Made by a program: the position numbers and the translations under genes
Part shown: positions 1 to 11,341 of the stretch, in pieces
Layout: the number at the start of each line of letters is the position of its first letter
How positions within the stretch are numbered: the first letter of the stretch is position 1
The notes under the pieces: model-generated
Told to the model about the DNA's origin: nothing
Seen by the model: only the letters and a program-made list of their open reading frames with translations
The model's database searches: none
Assembly (NCBI GenBank): GCA_963575745.1
Contig: CAUYUJ010018560.1
Span: forward strand, 672,813 to 736,812
DNA length: 64,000 nucleotides
Source: Prorocentrum cordatum
Taxonomy: Eukaryota; Sar; Dinophyceae; Prorocentrales; Prorocentraceae
Direction of reading: 5' to 3'

Positions 1-1480
1 TCCTCTCAGAAGGCGGCGGGGCTTCTCAGAAGCCCCTCGCGCCTGCCGAGAGGTCTTCCACACCTGCGGGGGAGGCTTAGAAAACTTTCCAGGAGGCTCG
101 AGGCCTCCCAAGCCTTCTGAGAAGGCCCGTCCCTTCTCACTTCCCCCCTGGGCTCGCTGCCGAAACGTTCGGGGGGGGGGCTGGCTGAGGCGGGGAAACG
201 TCGAGCTGGAATCGGCGATACTTCGCCGATTGATCTCGAGTAGGATATCGACCAGAGATTCGATGTACCCCAGAATTCTTGTCGTAACATCGAACGAAAA
301 TCAACAGCTTCTGTAGATCTACGAGCAGTCTACGCATCTTCGCAGATGCGACGCGAACTTCAACTTTGGGGGGTCTTGGATTCTCTGGTCGATCTCCTGC
401 TCGAAGATCGGCGTCGGGCCCCCGATGGCGACACCACACCTTCCCGAATGGGGGCGAGCCATCGGGCCCCAACCAGCGACGTGTGGGCGGTGGCGGGTCC
501 ATGCGCCGCCCCCCGGAAACCCATCCCCGCACGGTCTTCGCGCCAGAGCTCGGGCCTCCGGCGGCCCCTCGAAGCCACCTGGCCACCCTGGGGGGCCGCC
601 CTCGGCGAGGTGCGGCTGCTGAAGACCAGCCCGAGGCCAGAAGACCGCCAGGAACCGGCGAGAACGCTCGAAAACATCGAACCTCGAGCCCTCCAGTTCG
701 TCACCCCCCCGAGCCTGCGTTCGGGAACGTCTGCCTAGCGTGTCGCGACGGCGGCCCCAGCGACACGCCATGCCTTGCAAGCGGATGGCGTGTCGCTCCG
801 CTTCATGGGCTGGGAGGCTGGGAAGAGCTCGGCATGTGGAAGCCCGTGGAGCGCGAGGTGGAAAGTCTGCCGCGCCGAGGCGCGGACGGCCAGAACCGCT
901 GGAGCGACACGCTGACCAAGTCCCCGTCCGCCTCCGCCAGCCATGCGTCGGCGACGTCGGTGTGGAGAACACTATGGCTCCACATCGAGCCGCGTCGGTG
1001 AGTCTCCGACCACATCTGCTGCGGCTCCATCCGTCCAGAGAGCACAAGGAGCCGCCACCACCAGAGCTCCACGGAACGCTGCTCCCAGAGGGCGCCCCCC
1101 CGAGCCGGTCGCACCCCGTCCTGGGAACTCTCCTGGGGCGCGCCAAGAGCAGGGTGCCACCAGCTCGAGTGGGGGGGGGAGCGGCCAGCCCCCCCTCACT
1201 GGGGGTGGTGGGTCTGTCTTCTCTGGTGAATCTGGGAGGCCCAGTTCTGAGCATATCCCTTCCTCCCCAGACGTTCGAGCAGGACATCCACTACATACGT
1301 AGTTGAGTTGTCCCAGAATGAATTTGCTTGTCGAATCTGCAGAAACATGCGCTGGAGCTTCGTAAATCTACCAATTGATCGCGTCTTGATTGTGCTGACT
1401 CGATGAGAACAATCCCGGGGTAAATCAATCATGTAGTCGATCTCCTAGTCGAGGTCTGCGAGGCCCAGGCCTGAACCTAT
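1..1480. other. No gene recognised; GC-rich non-coding DNA
   Basis: Open frames occur on both strands, but none has a recognisable domain and several overlap each other, as expected in GC-rich DNA. Bases 955-1025 carry a fragment of a dispersed family (TGGAG...GGCTCCACATCGAGCCG) seen again near 4465-4500 and 28740-28780. Confidence 0.5.
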
Positions 1481-1483
1481 CCC

Positions 1484-1586
1484 CACAAGTGATGATGACA
1501 GTGGTGGTGCTGATGACAACGATGAAGATGAAGGTGAATCTGGAGATGACGATGAAGATGGAGATTATGATGCTGATAATGATGCA

Positions 1587-1635
<49 letters not shown>

Positions 1636-2157
1636 GTGATGCTGATGATGATGATGATCAGGATGATGATGACGACGATGATACTGACGATGATGACGAT
1701 GATGATGATGGTGATGCTGCTGATGTGATGATGCTGATGATGATGCTGCTGCTTATGATAATGATGGTGATCGTAATGATGATGGCGATGATGATGATGA
1801 TGATGATGACGATGATGACGCTGATGACGATGACGCATATGATGATGATAATGGTAAGGATGATGATGATGGTGTTGTAGATGATGACGGTGATGGCAAT
1901 GGTGATGATGTTGTTGCTAATGAGGACGCTGATGGCGATGGTGATGCTGATGCTGATGATGATGCTGATGATCATGCAGATGATGATGAGAATGATGATG
2001 AGGATGCTGAGGATGATGCTAATTCTGCTGATGATGATGCAAATGAAGATCATGGTGATTACGATGCTGATGCTGATGGTGATGGAGATGATGATGCTGA
2101 TGCTGATGCTGATGCTGATGCTGATGCTGATGCTGATGCTGATGATGCTGATGATGC

Positions 2158-2195
<38 letters not shown>

Positions 2196-2197
2196 TG
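1484..2197. repeat. (GAT)n/(GATGCT)n trinucleotide array
   Basis: About 0.7 kb of GAT-based trinucleotide repeat with GCT and GGT interruptions. Runs near 1570-1632 and 2160-2192 are almost pure (GAT)n, and 2084-2150 is (GATGCT)n. The poly-Met, poly-Ile and poly-His open frames here are translations of the repeat, not genes. The array at 30840-31417 is the same repeat in the opposite orientation. Confidence 0.95.
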
Positions 2198-3214
2198 TTC
2201 TGTCGCTCCGCTGATGCACTTGGGTGCACCGAGACACGGATGCTCGGCCCGCCTGGGACTTGCCTGACCGGGGGGTGTACTCACTGGCTGAGCCTTCTCC
2301 GGCCGAAACGCCACCACAGCACGCATCTGCAATTCCCTCTCTGGGAAGACGACCTGAACCCATCCCCTCCCAAAGCGTTGCCCCTGCTCTGGGCTCCGCC
2401 CCGGGGCCTCGGCGCGGCTGCGGCGCACCTCCTTCGGCTCCCGGCGGCTCGGCAGGAGAGCCTCGCGGGCGGAGGCCTCGGCGTGAGCGGGGAAGGGGCG
2501 CAGACCTCTGGTGGAGGGGGCGCAGACCTCTGGGAGCTCTGGGGACGGCAGAGGAGGGATGGAGGGAGGGGTGGGAGGGAGGAAGGAGAAGATGGGGAGT
2601 GGGGGAGGGTGGGGGGAGGGCGGTGGGCAGGAGGAAGGGAGGAGGAAGCAAAGGGGGAGGGAGGTTGGTTGGTCTCGCGGGCGGAGGGGAACGCGGAGAG
2701 GGGGTGCCGGGTCCAAGAGAGCGACGAAGAGCAGCGGGTCTCGCGCGAGATGGCATAGCGACCTCACGCCTCCAGTAGGGGGTCGGCTGCAGAATCAATT
2801 TGCCCCAGATTTGAAATTGTGGGGAAGATCCAGTCTGTAGTCGATCCCCTATTCGAAAATGAACGCACGCCGCAGTGGAGAAAGAGGGCACTTGCGCGCG
2901 GCCTTACGCGGGAGGCCTGCGCGTGAATGTCGGCGCAGTCGACCCCGCTTCCCTCCGTCGCTCAGGCGCCTTCCGCCCAGGCTGGAAGGCCCCCCCCCCG
3001 ACCCCTCGCCCCCTCCAAGCGGGGGGCGGAGAGGGGAAGCCGCACGCGGCTGGGTGGACATCTAGACAAGCGCGCTCCACTACTCGCAAATGGCCTGGAT
3101 CCGCCGCGGGGGATTCACGACCCACTACATCGAGGCATACATGTGTGTGTTTCGGACGTTTGCGAGTAAGCACCGCGCGATTAGTGGAACCGCTCGTTGA
3201 ACATCGGGCGTTGA
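2198..3214. other. GC-rich interval with a dispersed-repeat copy
   Basis: No gene recognised. Bases about 2740-2935 (CGCGAGATGG..GCGACCTCACGCC, then CTTACGCGGGAGG..GCGCGTGAATG) match about 28855-28975 with the same two blocks in the same order. This looks like a decayed dispersed repeat. Confidence 0.5.
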
Positions 3215-3215
3215 T

Positions 3216-3404
3216 GGCAAGGAGAGAGAGAGAGAGAGAGAGAGAGAAAAAAAAAAAAAAAAAAAGAAAGAAAGAAAGAAAGAAAGAAAGACAGAAAGAG
3301 AGAGCGATACTAAACAAAAATAATCAGAAACAACAATCATGAATAAATAGAGAAAGAGAGAGAGAGAGAGATGTATTAACAAACAAAAGAGACAGAGAGA
3401 GAGG
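3216..3404. repeat. (GA)n, poly-A and (AAAG)n microsatellites
   Basis: (AG)n at about 3216-3246, an A-tract to about 3263, (AAAG)n to about 3295, then a second (GA)n at about 3350-3370. Confidence 0.95.
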
Positions 3405-3715
3405 GGGTGCCGCCTCAGCAGAGCTGTCCCGACTACGGGGATGGGCGCGCAGCGCCGCAGCGCTCACATGGGGATGTCGAGGAATCCGTGTTCCAGTGCA
3501 GGCCACTCCTCTTCGGCAGAAAAGGGCACCAGAACCCATCTGTCGCGTCTCGCATCAAGCCCCTGCCGGTGATCCTCAGGACGTATGTTGGCCGCTAGCC
3601 CCACCGTGTGTTTCCCCCGCTCGCTTCCGCCGATGGCGCGCAGCCTGTGCCGGCCCTCGCTGCGCCGCCCACGCTACATTGAAGGGCCTCGGTGGACAAA
3701 CACATGGTGGCGTTC

Positions 3716-3782
3716 GCAAGGAGGAGGAGGAGGAGGAGGACGAGGAGGAGAAGGAGGAGGAGGAGGAGGAGGAAGGGGGAGG
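3716..3782. repeat. (GGA)n microsatellite
   Basis: Near-pure GGA repeat with a few GAC or GAA interruptions. It produces poly-Gly, poly-Glu and poly-Arg open frames. Confidence 0.95.
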
Positions 3783-4049
3783 GTGGGCGTTCCAAGGATA
3801 ATCGGCTCTGTGATTGCAGACCCCTTGGTGGCCAGGAGGGAAGACCAAGCCCGAGGCCTCGCGCGCTCCGCCGCCGCCGGCGGAGGGCGGCCGCAGGCGC
3901 TTCGCGGGGCGCGGGCACGGGGGCTCGCCATGCGCGGGGGCGCCAGCGGCGTGCATGTCGCCCGCGCGCGGGGCTCTCGCAGAGGCCTCCCAGACGTCGG
4001 GGAGACGCACGGTCAACTCGCGCAAGAAGGATGCGCGATGAGGGTGCAA

Positions 4050-4160
4050 GGGCCCTGCTACGCTGGCGTTTTCGGAGGGGGCTGGCCAGCGACAGTCGCC
4101 CAGGATGGGCCGTCGGGGCACGGATGCAAGGGTAGCATTGGAAAGTTGCTCATCCATACT
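4050..4160 (+). repeat. Dispersed repeat family A, copy 1
   Basis: Contains CAGGATGGGCCG, GGATGCAAGGGTA, ATTGGAAAGTTGCTCATCC and CTTGACTGTA in order. The same block order recurs at about 16840-16950 and 18285-18395, so this is one of three copies in the window. There is no coding potential. Confidence 0.7.
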
Positions 4161-4404
4161 ATGCGACTTGACTGTAAGGCTTGGGTTCGGGAGATGCGGG
4201 TTGGCCTGACAGGGCCGTCAGGAAAACGACGATGCTCAACCCAAAATTTGACGCGAACTGCCGCTGCAAACATCCCACGACAACTGGACCGTCAAGATTC
4301 AGGACGGGCCCGCCAAAAAGCGTCGGCAAGCCCGCTTTCCCGCAAACTCGAGTTCTACGTTTCCCCGAAGATGGGGTCGAAGCAAAGGGGGTCAGAGAAT
4401 CGCG

Positions 4405-4600
4405 CCGCATCGTCGATGTATCACCGATGCATCGGCGACCTCGCCGATGCATCGGCGCCGTCGGCGTGGAGCAAATCGGGCTCCACATGGAGCCGTATCG
4501 CCGATGCATCGGTGACTCGGTGCGATCGTCTAGCCCCATCTGCTCTGGCCCCATTTGGGAGGCCCAAATCTCGGGCAGTGCCGCATAGGGCGCCATGCGC
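4405..4600. repeat. GATGCATCGGCG cluster (dispersed family B)
   Basis: Several short palindromic GATGCATC cores lie beside GGCTCCACATGGAGCCG. The same mix is found at about 18395-18500 and 28530-28800, and its 3' part (CCATCTGCTC.GGCCCCAT) recurs at 28810-28830. Confidence 0.6.
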
Positions 4601-4689
4601 ACCGCCGCCGTGCGTGTTGACGGCCCACCTGAGCCTCAGGGTGGTGTGCATGTGCGTCCATCTGGCCGAAGCGGGGAGGTCGGCGGTAG

Positions 4690-4940
4690 GTTCGTGCGAC
4701 GTCGGCGCGCGCGCAATGGTTTTTGACACCGCGTCCACCGCTCAACTTGAACCGATCGCGGCCCCGATCGTTCAAGGTTGAGTTCCGTCGGGCCCTGTGG
4801 CGTTGCCGAAGTCCCTCGGTGCTTCCGCGACGTTCTGCCATCCCGTGTTCCCGCGCGACCCTGGAGCCGCCAATCTCGAACGCGTTTGCCGGCTACGCCA
4901 GCGCCGCCGGTGCTCCAACGCCGCACGAACCCACCGTACT
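4690..4940 (+). repeat. Dispersed repeat family C, copy 1
   Basis: Matches about 18000-18210: GCGCGCAA.GGTTT.TGAC, CCGATCGTTCAAGGTTGA, CCCTCGGTGCTTCCGCG and CCAACGCCGCA.GAAC occur in the same order and spacing. The core CGATCG...CGATCG is itself an inverted repeat. Part of it also occurs near 8840-8960. Confidence 0.65.
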
Positions 4941-4943
4941 GTA

Positions 4944-5221
4944 CATCGACAAAATGTTGCACCACGTGTGCTGGGCATTGCCACCTGTACTCCACTGCTC
5001 TTGCCCCCCCTTTCCCCCCGATCTTAATATTGGGTGCATGGCGAAGAGCCCCTGTTCTGCCCGGGGGCTCCCGACAAAATGTTGCACCACCGAGCTGTTT
5101 CGACCAGCCCGGGTCCGAACCCAATATTAAGATCGGGGGGGAGGGGGGGGGGGAACACACGATTGATACGACAGCGATGCGATTTATTTCCAGCGCCAGG
5201 TGGTGCACCATTTTGTCGATG
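4944..5221. mobile_element. MITE-like nested inverted-repeat element
   Basis: The outer arms are 4944-4965 and 5200-5221 (22 bp, one mismatch, core CATCGACAAAATG). The inner arms are 5014-5035 and 5119-5140 (22 bp, perfect, core GATCTTAATATTGGGT). A third, direct copy of the outer arm lies at about 5072-5090, between the inner arms. The 278-bp size, the terminal inverted repeats and the lack of any coding capacity suggest a non-autonomous DNA element. The target-site duplication is unclear. Confidence 0.7.
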
Positions 5222-6470
5222 CACCGTATGTAGACACCGCCCTGGGGCCCAGGATGGCCCTGGCCGGGCATGGCGGGTGGTGGTGCACGACTGCCCTCTG
5301 CGGACAGGCAGGGCGGCTCGGTCAGGGCCGTTCGGAGCAGCCGGAGGTCCAAATCTCCGGCGCGGATCTGTCATGTTCCGTCCCCGTTTCTCTCCACGCC
5401 GTGGAAAAAATCCCACCAGCCCTCTGGGCGTCGGTGGTTTAGGCAGTTTCCTCTTCCACCCCTCCTTCTTCTCCTTCGGGGAGGGGTTTGTCCCTTCCCC
5501 TACCCCCTCCCCATGGACCTGGACAGGGGGTTTCGCGAGGTGTCGGAGCGTCCAAAACGGCCTCGGCGAGGAAGCCAAAATCATTCGTTTTACGATGGTT
5601 TTGGCCCCATTTTGGCCTCCTGAGAGGGGAACCTTAATTATTGCTCCCCCCCCTCCTGTGATCGATCTTACCCAAGATTGCCCAAAGATGGCCCCCAAGG
5701 CTCCCAAGGGTGCCCCAAGAGGGCCCCAAGAGGTGGCCAGGAAGCCTCAAGAGGCCCCCAAGATCCACAGACCCCCAAGAGACCCCAAGAGACCCCCCAG
5801 ACGCACCCAAGATGCTCCAAGAGGCCTCGGCGAGAATGCCAAACATCGCCCGCACATTCTGCGCCGACACGCTTACGCTCATCGTCTGCTGGGCGGCGGG
5901 GTTGCCAGAATCTCGATGCGTGTCGCTCGAGATGGGTGTGGCCACCGCGCGCCCTATCCCGTGACGTCGGCGCTCGTGCACACCTCAACGCAAAGGCTCT
6001 ATAGTAGCTCTCTGCAGGCCCTGCGCCAGGTGCTCGGGGCTCTGCGCCCGTGGGCCGGGGGTCTGGTTTTTGCGGCGGGTGGCGTGAGCCGACTGGGGCC
6101 GACGTCGCGCGGCGATGTTTGCCCGCGGCGGGGGTCGGTTTGGAGCTGTCGGCGAGGGTGGCGCCCCCCCCCCCCGCTTACCCCGCTTATTACCAAACGC
6201 AGAATAGGCTCGGATTTCCCCGAAGAAGGTTCAAGGCGCTGACCAGGATGAGCCTGGCCAAGGTCGGTGCGTGTGCACGGTTCTCTTCGCTGGAGATACC
6301 CTTGCCCTTAGCCTCGTCGCGGGAGACTCCCTCGCCCTCCGCGGGGGCCCCGGCGCGGCTGTCTGGCCCCACGTCGGTGGCACCGCCCCGAGGGAGCTCT
6401 GGCCCGCGCGCCCGGGGCGCGCCGCGATCGACCCGCCTGCGAGCCAGCAAGACGGCCCCTGTCGGCTGCA
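5222..6470. other. No gene recognised; CCCAAGA repeat at 5660-5835
   Basis: Bases 5660-5835 are a degenerate CCCAAGA/GGCCCC repeat of the same family as 37120-38250. It is the reverse complement of the TCTTGGG-rich satellite at 56.1-59.9 kb. The rest is GC-rich sequence with no recognisable domain. Confidence 0.5.
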
Positions 6471-6473
6471 CGT

Positions 6474-6526
6474 AAGAGTGACCCTAGGCAAGAGTGGCCC
6501 TAGGCAAGAGTGACCCTAGGCAAGAG
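6474..6526 (+). repeat. 16-bp tandem repeat (CAAGAGTGACCCTAGG)
   Basis: About three head-to-tail copies of CAAGAGTGACCCTAGG with one substitution (TGG for TGA). Confidence 0.9.
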
Positions 6527-6917
6527 GTGGCCTGTGGTGCGCGGTTCTGGGGGGCGCGAGGTGGCCGAACCCAATCGCGCAGGCCGCTGCTGTCGCATCG
6601 CATTCGGCGATCAGGAGGCCCCAGCGGGCCCGCACCAATGGTCACTCTGGCGACGGGTCACTCCTACGTGCCGTCGGCCTTGAGCCACAGTGGCTAGGGA
6701 AGAGATCCCGACCCCTACAAGTCCAGTCACAACTATCGGGTCGGGCGAAAGGGGATAGCAAATGGGGGGGCTGAGAATCAGCTCACGTCGCTGCTTTTCC
6801 CCGCGCCTCCCGGCGCCGGAGGCGGCCATGCATCGAGGAATGGGCCCCTCGGTGGGGCCGAAACCGGCTGCACGCAGCAAATTTCGCAACCCCCCCTTTT
6901 CCCAATCCCCCCCCTTT

Positions 6918-6985
6918 CGTCCAGGAGGGAGGAGGGAGGAGGGAGGAGGGAGGAGGGAGGAGGGAGGAGGGAGGAGGGAGGTGGC
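6918..6985. repeat. (GGAGGGA)n 7-bp repeat
   Basis: Head-to-tail GGAGGGA units, followed by (TCC)n at about 7158-7212. Confidence 0.9.
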
Positions 6986-7157
6986 GAGGTAGAACCGAAC
7001 CGGCGCCGCGGGGAGCCTGCCCCCGCCCGTCAGAGCCGAAGCCAGCGTGTCGAGCGGCACGGGCGGGGAGGCGCCCAGCCAGGAGCCCGGCGCGCCCGGC
7101 AGTTCTGGCGGGGCCGCTCGACACAGTGCCCAACGCCTCTCGACTTTGCAGCTCGTC

Positions 7158-7212
7158 GTCCTCCTCCTCCTCCTCCTCCTCCTCCTCCTCCTCCTCCTCC
7201 TCCTCCACCTCC
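7158..7212. repeat. (TCC)n microsatellite
   Basis: Pure TCC run within GC-rich DNA. Confidence 0.95.
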
Positions 7213-7514
7213 GCCTCCTTCCCCTCCACATCCCCTCACCATGTTCCAACTCAAACTCCAACTCCTCCCCCCAACCCCACCCATCAGAGGCCGCTCAACG
7301 AGGACGCATCGTCAAAAAATCACCTGGCGTCGTTGCGTGAATTGCGTCCGGACTTGTAGGAGGACGCCAAGAGCAGCCGCGCCGACACGCAACACGCAAC
7401 CCGCAGCGTGTCAATACGGAGCTCAACACGCAGATCGAAAACGTAGGTCTGGCGCGATGCGTTCGCCGAAACGTGAGCCAGGACGCAGCGTACTAACACT
7501 GTTTTTTTGAACAC

Positions 7515-7625
7515 AGTACCCGTCGGTCGGAAGAAGTGGGTAGAAGCATAAAGTAGGAAAGCGTTGGAAGTAGATGGGGTTTTCGCCCGCCCCATGAGGA
7601 GGAGGGAAGAGGGAAAACCACTCGC
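7515..7625 (+). repeat. Dispersed GTCGG..GAAGTGGGTAGAAGCAT repeat
   Basis: The block CGTCGGTCGGAAGAAGTGG, GTAGAAGCATAAAGTAGG, then a G-rich stretch ending CGCCCGCCCC, recurs at 17402-17480 and, shorter, at about 17710-17790 and 17798-17870. There is no coding potential. Confidence 0.6.
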
Positions 7626-8737
7626 CTGTTGAAGTAGGAAGGTGGCTAAAGTAGATTAGGACATGGGGATCCAGAAATGCCTACTTTCACCGACCGGCGT
7701 GCACGTGTTTCGTTTCACAACGAGCGCATCAGGGCAGCTGAGACGCCAACTGTGCATCTACACCGGCCCTGGCTGGGACCATCCTGGGCCCAAGACCGGT
7801 GCATACGCCCTCTTGGCTTCCGCATGAAGGCACACACACACACACACACCGATCCTGGGTCCAGTATCGGGCTGGCCAGGATCGGTGCAGGTGTATAGTT
7901 GGTGCCCTCCGAACCCTTTCTTGGGGGCCGCCCTTGCATGCCCAATCGTTTTCTGACGGCGCCCCTGGGCCCGAAACGGGCTCCCCGAGGCTGGGAACGG
8001 CGGCAAGCCGCAGGCCAGCCGTCGCCGCGACTTTTTCTGTGCGACGCTAGGATCTGAGGGTCTGTGGAGTCCTTCTGGGCAGTGCTGCTTGGGCTGCCAC
8101 TCCGCACCGAATTCGCCCTAGCCGCTGGCCGGGTGGAAAACGAAGCACGAGGCTTCCAACGGACCTCGATCGAGGAGGATCCAGACATCTGGCGATGTGA
8201 TTTCACAATCCGCGGGCCCCAGAACTCCTGACCCCTTCCCCTGTCGGGCGCACGCTAACATGGAGTAGTGATCCGTGGATCTGATGCGAAGGCGCCAGAT
8301 CCATGAATCGGGGAAGGTACACCCGAAATATGAGACCAGTGCCGCCCCATGTGGCGACAGCGCGCGTCGATTTGGCATGGAAACGGGACCCGTCGCCAAT
8401 CCACGCGCCTTCATCCATGTTAGCGTTCCCTTGAGCCTGGCAGTTGTACGATCCCAGATCCATACAGTGGAGGCTAGTCCACAGGAAACCTTCCGCAAGA
8501 AACTCAACCCTGAGACCCCAGGACGCCCATTGATTATTGGCGTGGGAACGTCACGCTGTCCATCGCAAAACCATCGAAACCCAAGAAGGGCACCCTGGAG
8601 GCAAGCAGGGTGTTTCTTGGCATGGCTCTCCACTGTATTCATGACCCCTGGTGGGCCCGAGAACGGCCCCCGCGAGGCCGAGACCGGGGGGTAGACGACG
8701 GGACTGCAGAGCCCAGTCCTTCTCGGAGGCCAGGGGA

Positions 8738-8779
<42 letters not shown>

Positions 8780-9235
8780 ACTGCACGCTCACGAGTGTGG
8801 AAGCAGATCTGGCCAAGGCAGGCTCGTATCGTGCCAACCCTGGCAATGGTTTCTGACAGCACGCTGGATCCTTCCGACTTGAACGATGGGCCGTTTCCGA
8901 AACGTTTAGATCGCTCTACATCGACCGATTCTGGGTCGCTGGCGGCGTTCAACGTTGAACGCCGCTGGCGGGGTCGCCGCCGGTCGACACGACGGAGACC
9001 TACCGCACGGCGGCTTCGTGTCGTGACGACGCGCGCGCTCTGAAATCCGACGCCGCAAAGAACTGCGACGTCGTGAAAAACCTCACCAGCGCTCTGAACC
9101 CCATCTTTCTGCTGCATGTTTCGAGCCGGATCGATCGGCGAGGGCACCCAGGGCCCGAAACAGAGCGCAAGCGCCCAGTGTGAAAAAATGCGTCTCGCTC
9201 GGATCTAAAGATTGAGCCCACACATGTGTTTTGCT
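7626..9235. other. No gene recognised; (CA)n and (CAG)n inside
   Basis: Contains a short (CA)n at about 7832-7850, a (CAG)13 run at 8741-8778, and the palindrome-like GGCCCTGGCTGGGACCATCC near 7765, which is related to hairpins at 17270-17399 and 21757-21800. I see no domain in any frame. Confidence 0.5.
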
Positions 9236-9239
9236 TGTT

Positions 9240-9273
9240 CTTTTGTTATATGTATATTATATGTATGTATGTG

Positions 9274-9304
<31 letters not shown>

Positions 9305-9390
9305 GTGTATACATATATGTATATATAATATATATATATATATATGTTCTATGTATACATATATACATATATATATATATATAATCGGGG
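9240..9390. repeat. (TA)n/(TATG)n AT-rich microsatellite
   Basis: Alternating TA and TATG tract, strongly AT-rich against GC-rich flanks. Confidence 0.95.
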
Positions 9391-9619
9391 TCCCTGGAAG
9401 TCCCGACCTGTCCCCCAGGGCAGGCGTCTCGCCACGAGTCACGAGCTGCTGCCCGACGGCCCCAAGAGCCTGGCGGGGGCCCCTCTGGAGGCCGAACAAC
9501 TGCAAAGGACCTCCGTCTCGATTCTTCCAGATGCCGGACGCCGGATGTCCGAGAGCGGCCGCGCGGGGGTCGCAGCCGCGCCGACGCGGCGCGCGACTGC
9601 CGCCGCACCCCCCCGCGGG

Positions 9620-9769
9620 TCAGAGCTGCTTGGGCTTCCGCTCCGCGCAGGCAGCGCCCGCGGCCCGAGGCGCGGCCCCGAAGAGGGGGCGCCCGGTGCC
9701 GTGCGCGAACACGCAGGCCGCTGCGAGGGCGCCGCCGAGGGAGGCGCCCCAGTAGCAGGCGTAGTGCTC
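9620..9769 (-). CDS. Possible last exon of a SIP-like aquaporin (sixth membrane segment)
   Basis: Read on the minus strand from a predicted CCGAG|GAG acceptor, this gives 49 codons and a stop. It begins EHYACYWGASLGGALAAA and ends with a short basic tail. The aromatic start followed by YW, then a Gly/Ala-rich hydrophobic stretch, closely resembles the sixth membrane segment of small intrinsic proteins (SIP-type aquaporins), which carry a W-x-H-F-Y-x-Y-W pattern there. Exons at 36.3, 33.1, 30.2 and 29.1 kb resemble earlier segments of the same family in the right order. The exon with the second NPA motif was not found, and the implied intron of about 19 kb is very long. It could instead be a separate or fragmentary copy. 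Confidence 0.4.
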   Translation of the reverse strand, partial: EHYACYWGASLGGALAAACVFAHGTGRPLFGAAPRAAGAACAERKPKQL

Positions 9770-9834
9770 CTCGGCCCAGGGAGGCCCAGAAACATAGGTG
9801 AAGGGGCCCCGGGACACACAAATTAATACACACG

Positions 9835-11010
9835 AATGATCGGATTCCCCGTATTTCCCGATATTTCCGCAATATTTTCCCCCACTTCCCATATTTTCGC
9901 ATATTTTCCTGGAAATCTACGATTAGTTGTGTCTGTGTTTTTCCCCCTCCTGAATAGGGGCTTCCCAGATGGGGACCACGGAGGCCCCGAGGCAGCGCCG
10001 TGGCTCCAGGCGGGCCCTCCGGGGTTGCTCTGCGCGCCGCCTTCCGCCGCCACGCCCTCCAGCCCAAAATCTCCTGCGATGTGGCTTCTTTCCTTCGTCC
10101 TTCCCGCCCTCCCGTCGGGGATCTTCTGACCCGGGTCAATCCAGACCCGGGCCAGCAGGAAACCAAAAAACTGCAATGCAGGAAACAAACAACTGCAACG
10201 CAGGTCTTCGCAAACCCGGGTCAGCCAATATGCGCGGCCGCCGCGCGGCCACGAGCGGCTCGCTAACCCGGGTCAGCCAGAGGGGGTCTTCGCAAGATCC
10301 TGCAGGATCCGGTGGCTGACCCCCGTTTGCATTGACCCCCGTCTCAAGGCTCCCGATCCCGGGCCAAGCCAGGGGCCCGGGACGAAAGACCAACCCCCCA
10401 CGGAGGCGGCCCGGACTTCCGAGAGGCCGCTGCTGGAAAGAGCAGGCCGGCGGGTGCCAAGGAGGGAGGGGGGCCACCACAACAGGGGGGTCGCCAGCCC
10501 CTCGAGGCATGGACGGTCCCCCTCGGCCCCATAGGCAGCTCCCCCCGAGGCGCGCAGGATCGTAGAGCAAAACGTATGACCCCTCGATCGTCGAAATCCA
10601 ATCCTCACTGGCAGCTGGCGACCCCCATAACACCGCGTGGCGTGTTTCGCGGCGCGAACACACGGGGGCCCCGCCAGTGGCCTCGCAGAGAAGAATATCG
10701 GCGCGGCCGGTCTTGCCGCCACTCTGTCAACCTGTCCTGCTGGGGCTTCGGGGCCGTCAGGAAACGGCTCGGGGGGAAAAGGCAAAAAACCAACAAAAAT
10801 TGTGGGGCATAGTTTATTTAACGGATTTCCCCAACATATGTTCAAATCAACTGTTGTTTGGGAGTGGACAAACAATATCATATTGGCATGCTGCCTGCAT
10901 CTGCTGTGCGGAATGACTTGGCACTGGCGCCCGATTCGTTTACGGCGGGCAGGTGAAAGTGGAAGCAAGACCTTTGCCCAGGACTGTGCGCTCCGTGACC
11001 ATCATTGCGC
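9835..11010. other. No gene recognised; CCCGGGTCA motifs
   Basis: Three CCCGGGTCA motifs lie at 10127-10275, one within the perfect palindrome TGACCCGGGTCA at about 10127-10138. A minus-strand stretch near 10025-9970 reads SNPGGPAWSHG, vaguely like an NPA-containing aquaporin exon, but the splice phase does not fit. Confidence 0.4.
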
Positions 11011-11039
11011 CTGTCTCCCGTGATATCGTCCATCCGTTG

Positions 11040-11100
11040 CCTTCTCCTCCTCCTCCTCCTTTTCCTCCTTTTCCTCCTCCTCCTCCTCCTCCTCCTCTTT
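11040..11100. repeat. (TCC)n microsatellite
   Basis: TCC repeat with TTT interruptions. Confidence 0.9.
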
Positions 11101-11293
11101 TGTCTGTTTTACGCTGATAACCTGGTCCTGGAGATTATACGAGTACTTTCGACGCTCTCCGACCATGTCGGATGGCCCTTCTTCCGCCAAGGGGCCTCGC
11201 GTTGCTAGCACGACCAATGCCGCTGGAGCTCTTTGACTCGGACGACATGTTCAATGGGGGGAGTACGAACACCAAAATGGTGAGCATTACGAG

Positions 11294-11341
11294 GAGGAGC
11301 TGGAGGGGAGAGCATGATCCTGCTCTCCCCTCCAGTTCCTC
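11294..11341. repeat. 48-bp hairpin
   Basis: 21-bp arms at 11294-11314 and 11321-11341 (core CTGGAGGGGAGAGCA) with one mismatch and a 6-bp loop. Confidence 0.85.

Noticed and set aside
1484-2767. Long poly-Ile/His/Met and Arg/Pro open frames on both strands
   Set aside because: They are translations of the GAT trinucleotide array and adjoining low-complexity DNA.
5600-5640. Spliced-leader-like GCCATTTTGGC sequence
   Set aside because: Only CCCCATTTTGGCC is present. The leader sequence and donor are absent, so no SL RNA gene.
9970-10035. SNPGGPAWSHG as the missing NPA exon of the aquaporin
   Set aside because: No acceptor gives the required phase, and the residues after NP do not follow the family.
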